DNA from: Chloroflexota bacterium
GTDB lineage: Bacteria; Chloroflexota; Dehalococcoidia; Lucifugimonadales; Lucifugimonadaceae
Direction of reading: 5' to 3'
Assembly (NCBI GenBank): GCA_002712125.1
Contig: PASL01000004.1
Span: 38,648-49,966 of the forward strand
DNA length: 11,319 bases
A model generated the notes under the pieces. That model had not been told where the DNA came from, made no database searches, and was given only the letters and a program-made list of their open reading frames with translations. This document shows, piece by piece, positions 7,182 to 11,319 of this stretch. Both the position numbers and the translations under genes were made by a program. Position 1 is the stretch's first letter; every line of letters starts with the position of its first letter.

Positions 7182-8158
7182 TTTAGCCGTAACCTATAAC
7201 CTATATAAATCATTAATGGTGCTGCAAATGCTGTAGTTACCATTCCAACAGGTAATTCAATTGGTGAAAATAAACTCCTAGCAACTTGATCTGCAAAAAG
7301 AACAAATACCCCTCCAATTAATGTTGTTGAGATTAATAGTTTTTTAGAATCATTTCCTATAATGTTTCTAGCTAAATGAGGAGACAATAAACCAACAAAA
7401 CCAACTATACCTGCAGCGTAAACTGATGTTGATGCAAGTAATCCAGCTATAGTTATACAAACTAATCTTGATTTGGAAGGGCTAATTCCCAATGTTTTTG
7501 CAAGTGTATCTCCTAAAAGCAAAGGAGTAAATGACCTGATAAAAAAGATTGATATAACTACAGATAATAAAAATATAAAAATAGTATAAGATAATATCTC
7601 CCAACTACTTGATGAAAAAGATCCTGATATTAGCCCTAATGCTTGAGATGGAAAAACCTTTCCATATGATACTACTCCTGTACTAAGTGCAACGCTAATA
7701 GCGCCTAAAGCAATACCAATAATTGTAATTTTTATAGGAGGAAAATCTTTTCTATAGAGTAAAGCTACTAAAATTGAAGAAATAATTAGTCCTCCAATAA
7801 TACTTGAAAGAAATAAATTAAAATTGCTAAAAGTTATAATTCCCGCGACTACAAAAGCTTTGAAAAAACTAGCTCCTCCTCCTATTCCAAAAATATGAGG
7901 ATCTCCAAATGGAGAGCGTGTTGAAAACTGTATTAGAGCCCCAGAAAGACCTAGACTGCAACCTACAAAAAAACTACAAAGAATTCTAGGGATTCTAATA
8001 TCCCAAATAATTGTATAAAGAAGATTTTCTTTATCACGATTTATAATTACAGAAAAAACTTCCTGTAAAGAATTGTCATAAGCACCCTTAGATAGTCCCC
8101 AATATACTGAAACAAGTGCAAGGAATACTAAGAGTGCATATGAATAATTTTTTTTCAA
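7178..8158 (-). CDS. FecCD/BtuC-family ABC transporter permease
   Basis: This 326-residue integral membrane protein has about nine to ten hydrophobic segments. Family blocks are RIPRILCSFFVGCSLGLSGAL near residues 55-75, a degenerate TRSPFGDPHIFGIGGG (usually TRNPLADPxxLG), GISPSKSRL, the highly conserved GIVGFVGLLSPHLAR, and ELPVGMVTTAFAAP near the C-terminus. FecCD/BtuC permeases form homodimers or heterodimers that carry iron-siderophores, haem or cobalamin across the cytoplasmic membrane. Only one permease gene is present, so a homodimer is expected. It starts 9 nt after the binding-protein gene and overlaps the ATPase start by 4 nt, giving a compact three-gene operon. The exact substrate cannot be read from the sequence. 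Confidence 0.94.
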   Translation of the reverse strand: MKKNYSYALLVFLALVSVYWGLSKGAYDNSLQEVFSVIINRDKENLLYTIIWDIRIPRILCSFFVGCSLGLSGALIQFSTRSPFGDPHIFGIGGGASFFKAFVVAGIITFSNFNLFLSSIIGGLIISSILVALLYRKDFPPIKITIIGIALGAISVALSTGVVSYGKVFPSQALGLISGSFSSSSWEILSYTIFIFLLSVVISIFFIRSFTPLLLGDTLAKTLGISPSKSRLVCITIAGLLASTSVYAAGIVGFVGLLSPHLARNIIGNDSKKLLISTTLIGGVFVLFADQVARSLFSPIELPVGMVTTAFAAPLMIYIGYRLRLK

Positions 8159-8167
8159 TTTATAGAA

Positions 8168-9160
8168 TTAAAAGTTTTCTTTCATGAAAGCAACAGCATC
8201 AACAATGCGTGGGCCTGGTGAATTAAGAAATATCACTACATCTGATTCAACGACCTTATTTGTTTGCATAGCTTTTAAGCCTTTAAATGGTGGAATAAAG
8301 CCTAATGACTGAGACAGCCTAGGAGCAGGCTCAGGAGCAGGCGTTATTGTGAATATCATATCAGGATTTGCTCTCAAAATTTGCTCGGTAGACATAAGTG
8401 CAAAGCCTGGATAAGGACCACTATCTTCTGCATCACCAGCAGCATTTTCAAGTCCTGCTAAACTTGCAATTAAGCCTGTATATGAACTTTTTGTAGCTGC
8501 ATATAAGTTTTGATCCTGATCACCTATTAGCATTAGAGCAGTTTTACCCTCTGCACCTGTACCATATGTCTTTAAATCTTGTTTTATAACCTCTATAACA
8601 CTTTGCGCATATCCTGTGTCTCCAAGAATAGTTCCTACATTTGACAATGAGTTATATAAATCATCAATAGTTTCTATCTTAATTGCAAACACTTTCAAGC
8701 CTAATTGTTGCAGCTGCCCTATGAATCTTGACTGAGTTAATGCTTCTATGATAACTAAGTCTGGGTTTTGTGCAACTAATTCTTCAATAGAAGGATCATA
8801 TGAGCTACCTACACTTGGTAAATTATTTACCTCTGCTGGGTACCTTGAAGCCCTGTCTCTTATTACTGAGGTGCCTCCAACCTTGTATAAAATTTCTGTA
8901 GCACTTGGACTAATAGTTGCGATCCTAGTTGGAACAGAGTCAAATGTAACTTTGTTACCAAGGGCATCAGTCACAGAAAATTCAACTTTTACCTCTTCAG
9001 CTTTTTTTGCGGGTAATGGATCTGCAGCCGGCTCAGGTTCTATAGCTGGCGCAGCTTTTTCTGCAGCCAAGGGTTGCATAGGTTTTGATGACACATTATC
9101 CCCTGCTGATGAACAAGCAACAGACATAATTAATACCATCATGAATAATATTTTTAACAT
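8168..9160 (-). CDS. Periplasmic-binding lipoprotein, FecB/BtuF/HmuT type
   Basis: This 330-residue protein has a hydrophobic leader ending MSVAC, so Cys16 is a probable lipid anchor; the -3 residue, Ser, is not the usual Leu/Val/Ile. A low-complexity Ala/Pro/Glu/Lys linker follows to about residue 57, then TDALGNKVTF and RIATISPSATEILYKVGG, hallmarks of the class III iron-complex/cobalamin binding fold. LPSVGSSYDPSIEELVAQNPDLVI, STEQILRANPDMIF and SPGPRIVDAV follow. The protein captures substrate outside the membrane for the downstream permease and ATPase. RASRYPAEV resembles the haem binder HmuT as much as BtuF, so haem, siderophore and B12 all remain possible. GGAGA (RC of 9171-9175) lies 10 nt before the ATG and supports the start. 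Base composition is visibly less AT-rich than its neighbours. No cobalamin riboswitch is apparent upstream. Confidence 0.9.
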   Translation of the reverse strand: MLKILFMMVLIMSVACSSAGDNVSSKPMQPLAAEKAAPAIEPEPAADPLPAKKAEEVKVEFSVTDALGNKVTFDSVPTRIATISPSATEILYKVGGTSVIRDRASRYPAEVNNLPSVGSSYDPSIEELVAQNPDLVIIEALTQSRFIGQLQQLGLKVFAIKIETIDDLYNSLSNVGTILGDTGYAQSVIEVIKQDLKTYGTGAEGKTALMLIGDQDQNLYAATKSSYTGLIASLAGLENAAGDAEDSGPYPGFALMSTEQILRANPDMIFTITPAPEPAPRLSQSLGFIPPFKGLKAMQTNKVVESDVVIFLNSPGPRIVDAVAFMKENF

Positions 9161-9375
9161 TTTTTGTATTTCTCCAATAAATTGTTTACTTAACTAGTAC
9201 ACTTTTAATTTTACTAATTTCAAAATATTTTTGTAGTACAAATTTTATAATTTTATGTAATTTTTCTAGATGACATAATATACGTGATATGGTAATATTT
9301 CCTAAATACTCAGAAAACTCATTCTCTCATTAGTCACTTATCGGTGTATAGAAATTCATAATAACTTTAATATAA
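9161..9375. promoter_or_regulatory. Divergent intergenic region between the ABC importer and the MFS gene
   Basis: This 215-nt, very AT-rich gap must hold the promoters of two divergent units. It contains a good Shine-Dalgarno sequence for the minus-strand binding protein (9171-9175) and a perfect 13-bp inverted repeat, TTTGTA-G-TACAAA, at 9230-9242. A minus-strand promoter could be TTGAAA, then an 18-nt spacer, then TACTAG, but the -10 match is poor. No clear plus-strand promoter, riboswitch or small ORF with conserved features could be supported. Confidence 0.5.
9230..9242. promoter_or_regulatory. 13-bp perfect inverted repeat, possible operator
   Basis: TTTGTA and TACAAA flank a single central G. 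The repeat lies about 70-82 nt upstream of the binding-protein ATG, where a metalloregulator could act on the importer, and about 135 nt upstream of the probable MFS start. It does not match the Fur, DtxR, MntR, PerR or Zur consensus sites that I know. Short palindromes arise by chance in AT-rich DNA, so this is only a candidate. Confidence 0.3.
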
Positions 9376-10631
9376 ATGACAGTAAATTTTATCACGGATG
9401 GTATATAGCATTTGTATCTTTTATTTCTATTGGAACCGTTCTTGGAACTACTCAATTTGTATTTGGCCTTTTCATAATCCCACTCGAGAAAGAATTTGGC
9501 TGGTCGCGAACCGAGGTTAATTTGGCATTAACTTTCGGTGGAATAACTTCATCATTAATTTCTCCGTTTATAGGAAATACTTTAGATAAATATGGTCCTA
9601 AGAAAACTATGATTATTTCAATACTTTTAGTTGCAACTGGATTTTTATTAAGATCACAAACTCAAAATCTTTTATCTCTATATATTTTTACTATACTTAT
9701 GTTTTTAGGGGTACCTGGTTCAACAATAATGCCAGCTTCAAAATTAATAATCACTTGGTTTCCAAAAACAACCGGTAGGATGATGGGTGGAGTAACCTCA
9801 GGAAATAATTTAGGAAGCGCCTTTGCAGTACCAGTCGTTGCTACCCTGATTACAATATTTGGTTGGCGATTAACTCATTTAGCAATTGGTTTTTCATTGA
9901 TAATATTACTTTTCATAATTTTGGTTGTAATTAAGGATGATGATAAAAAACTTATAAGTCAAAAATATAATTCAATTAAAAAAGATAAAGCAATATCTGC
10001 CAAATCAAGTTTATTAGAAAACATATATAGAAACCACATATTCTGGTTGATAATTCTAGGTATGACATTACAACAATTTTTAAGATTTGGGGTGGTTAGT
10101 CAATTAATTCCTCACTTTGATCAAATTGGTTTATCATTATCAATTGCTTCTGTATTAATGATCATTCTTTCGATAGGGGGAGCTTCAAGTAAACTAATAT
10201 TTGGTCCATTAAGTGAAAAAATAACAGCCAGAATAGCATTCATAGTAATAATGATTCTCCAGACTATTGGACTGATAATATTACTTTATTCGCAATCGAT
10301 AATATTTATTTGGATATCAATTGTTATTATGGGGTTAGGAATGGGAGGTGTAGGAGCATTAACACCTTTAGTTTTATCGGAAATTTTTGGAACAAAAAAT
10401 TTAGGTCAAATAATAGGAGTAAGTAGAGTTGGCCTTGTAGCACCAGCAATAGCTGGGCCTATATTAGCCGGATTGATTTATGATAAATATAATAACTATA
10501 ATTTTTTATTTTGGATTATGATTATTTTACTCATAATATCGATTATATGTTTTATAACAGCATCCCTTTCACATAAAAGTATAACTAGAAATATTTCAAG
10601 TATCAAAATAAAACAAGAAAAGAGGACCTAA
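9376..10631 (+). CDS. MFS transporter (oxalate/formate- or monocarboxylate-like), apparent frameshift at codon 5
   Basis: This is a 12-helix major facilitator with motif A-like GNTLDKYGPKKTM after helix 2 and strong similarity in style to the oxalate/formate antiporter and monocarboxylate group. The uninterrupted frame begins only at TTG 9522, but the same frame upstream encodes YHGWYIAFVSF, then GLFIIPLEKEFGWSRTEVN, the standard first helix and loop of this group. No ATG, GTG or TTG start exists in that frame back to the stop at 9303-9305. An ATG at 9376 in another frame reads MTVNF, then would join YHGWY if T9390 were read twice or one T were missing from the T4 run 9387-9390. As sequenced, that ATG frame hits TAG at 9406. 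The corrected protein would be about 418 residues, normal for the family. Sequencing error, true mutation or a slippage site are the options. The stop lies in a terminator loop. The substrate is unknown. Confidence 0.82.
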
Positions 10632-10656
10632 CGGCCCTCTTTTCTTGTTTTATTTT
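10605..10656. terminator. Probable bidirectional intrinsic terminator between the MFS and znuA-like genes
   Basis: The left arm 10605-10628 pairs with the right arm 10633-10656. There are 21 contiguous Watson-Crick pairs (10605-10625 with 10636-10656), one A/C mismatch, two more G-C pairs, and a TAAC tetraloop. The outer arms are A-rich on the left and T-rich on the right, so each strand ends its hairpin with U-rich RNA. The hairpin lies 30 nt from the stop of the convergent znuA-like gene and overlaps the last eight MFS codons, with the MFS TAA (10629-10631) in the loop. Confidence 0.85.
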
Positions 10657-10686
10657 CATGAAAGCTTGGTCACAAACTTACAAGTT

Positions 10687-11319
10687 TTATTTAGAAGATA
10701 ATCCTTCTACTAATATTGAAACGTTATTTTCTATCCAATCAATATATGATTGATCAGCAGATTTCATATTTTCAACAGTCATCCCTGTAATCAGAGTTAT
10801 GCCTGTATCATCAACAATAGAATCTGCCAACTTCTTAGCTACGTTGTCTTCAACAACAAGAAAATTCGCTTTAGTGTCATTGATTACATCCAGCATTTCA
10901 ATATACTTTGCACTTGTAACCTCCAAATCTTCAAGGTTGTAAGCATACACATTGCCAGCAGCGCTTAATGAATACTTAGTAATCAAGTATCCTAATGATT
11001 CATGCATTGTTATAAAAGGAACACTTGAAATCATAGAATTATCAATTTTTTCTTTAGTTTGAGCAGCAAAATCGACTAATTTTTTTGCATATACAGCCTG
11101 ATTATCAAAATATGATTTTTCATTTTCAGAGTCCAAAGCTGCCATAGTTTGACTAATTTTTTCTGTAGCAAGAATAACTCTATCTATATCGAACCAGAAA
11201 TGTGGGTCAAACTCACCATGATCATGACCTTCATGACCAGCATGGTCATCATGTTTATCTTCATCACCGTGATCAGCATGGTCATCATGTTTATCTTCAT
11301 CACCGTGATCAGCATGGTC
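10687..11319 (-). CDS. znuA: ZnuA/AdcA-like zinc (or manganese) ABC substrate-binding protein, C-terminal part (runs off right edge)
   Basis: The minus-strand frame is open to base 11319, so an internal Met codon at 11143-11145 is not the start. The visible 210 residues begin in a His/Asp-rich loop (10 His in 35 residues), followed by DPHFWFDIDRV, the family's metal-ligand DPHxW block, then TMHESLGYLITKYSL with the next conserved His, and FLVVEDN near the C-terminal ligand position. The end YIDWIENNVSILVEGL matches the family C-terminus. Cluster A-I binding proteins deliver Zn2+ or Mn2+ to an ABC importer, and a charged His-rich loop before DPHxW is typical of zinc members. The signal peptide, first His ligand and any znuB/znuC partners lie outside the window. 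Zinc is favoured by the loop, not proven. Confidence 0.9.
   Translation of the reverse strand, partial: DHADHGDEDKHDDHADHGDEDKHDDHAGHEGHDHGEFDPHFWFDIDRVILATEKISQTMAALDSENEKSYFDNQAVYAKKLVDFAAQTKEKIDNSMISSVPFITMHESLGYLITKYSLSAAGNVYAYNLEDLEVTSAKYIEMLDVINDTKANFLVVEDNVAKKLADSIVDDTGITLITGMTVENMKSADQSYIDWIENNVSILVEGLSSK
11236..11319 (-). repeat. 36-bp tandem repeat encoding a His/Asp-rich loop
   Basis: Two full 36-bp units (11236-11271 and 11272-11307) and a 12-bp partial unit (11308-11319) continue to the window edge. Unit 1 differs from unit 2 at only one position (C11237 versus T11273). Each unit encodes the 12 residues HGDEDKHDDHAD in frame. The array lies in the metal-binding loop of the ZnuA-like protein, so unit gain or loss would change loop length without breaking the frame. 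Near-identity of the units suggests recent duplication or slippage. Confidence 0.92.

Noticed and set aside
9161-9300. Cobalamin riboswitch upstream of the importer
   Set aside because: The region is almost entirely A and T and lacks a B12-box-like conserved sequence or extended GC-bearing stems. Its absence does not exclude B12 as substrate.
10687-11145. A separate 152-residue protein starting at the internal Met codon (11143-11145)
   Set aside because: The frame stays open to the window edge and the upstream part encodes the ZnuA DPHxW block and His-rich loop, so this Met is internal.
11236-11319. The tandem repeats as a CRISPR-like array
   Set aside because: There are no spacers, the units are directly adjacent, in frame and encode a metal-binding loop.

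Overview
The window is AT-rich, tightly packed bacterial DNA with no rRNA, phage, transposase or CRISPR sequence. The plus-strand order tpiA (3' end), miaA, dapF, dapL, hflX, a lipoprotein S41 protease, smpB and ssrA (tmRNA) is a housekeeping block. The one-step LL-diaminopimelate aminotransferase DapL, the lipoproteins and the tight gene packing would suit a low-GC marine Chloroflexota (Dehalococcoidia/SAR202-like) genome. That placement is inferred from gene content and order and has not been tested by phylogeny.

Bases 1-4363 hold the tpiA, miaA, dapF, dapL and hflX run. Genes here overlap (8 nt at tpiA/miaA) or sit 10-54 nt apart, so it is probably one operon. DapL makes LL-diaminopimelate and DapF should epimerise it to the meso form for lysine and peptidoglycan. 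This DapF, however, carries serine at both positions where the catalytic cysteines normally lie, which is the most interesting observation in the window.

Bases 4455-6526 form a ribosome-rescue and tail-proteolysis unit. A tail-specific (S41/PDZ) lipoprotein protease lies 1 nt upstream of smpB. The tmRNA gene follows 26 nt after smpB, with a good promoter lying inside and just after the smpB 3' end. The tmRNA encodes the tag GKIINGDKEFALAA.

Bases 6531-9160, on the minus strand, are a three-gene ABC importer of the FecBCD/BtuFCD type: binding lipoprotein, permease, ATPase. Its substrate is an iron chelate, haem or cobalamin. It converges on the tmRNA with only 4 nt between them. A 215-nt divergent intergenic region (9161-9375) separates it from an MFS transporter on the plus strand, which appears to carry a one-base frameshift at its fifth codon. 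A long hairpin with the MFS stop codon in its loop serves as a probable bidirectional terminator between the MFS gene and a minus-strand ZnuA-like zinc/manganese-binding protein. That protein runs off the right edge inside a His/Asp-rich loop made of 36-bp tandem repeats. The right half therefore looks like a metal or micronutrient acquisition neighbourhood.

I found no unmistakably new multi-gene system. The items most worth following are the double Cys-to-Ser DapF, the broken MFS start, the protease/smpB/ssrA linkage and the terminator overlapping the MFS coding end.
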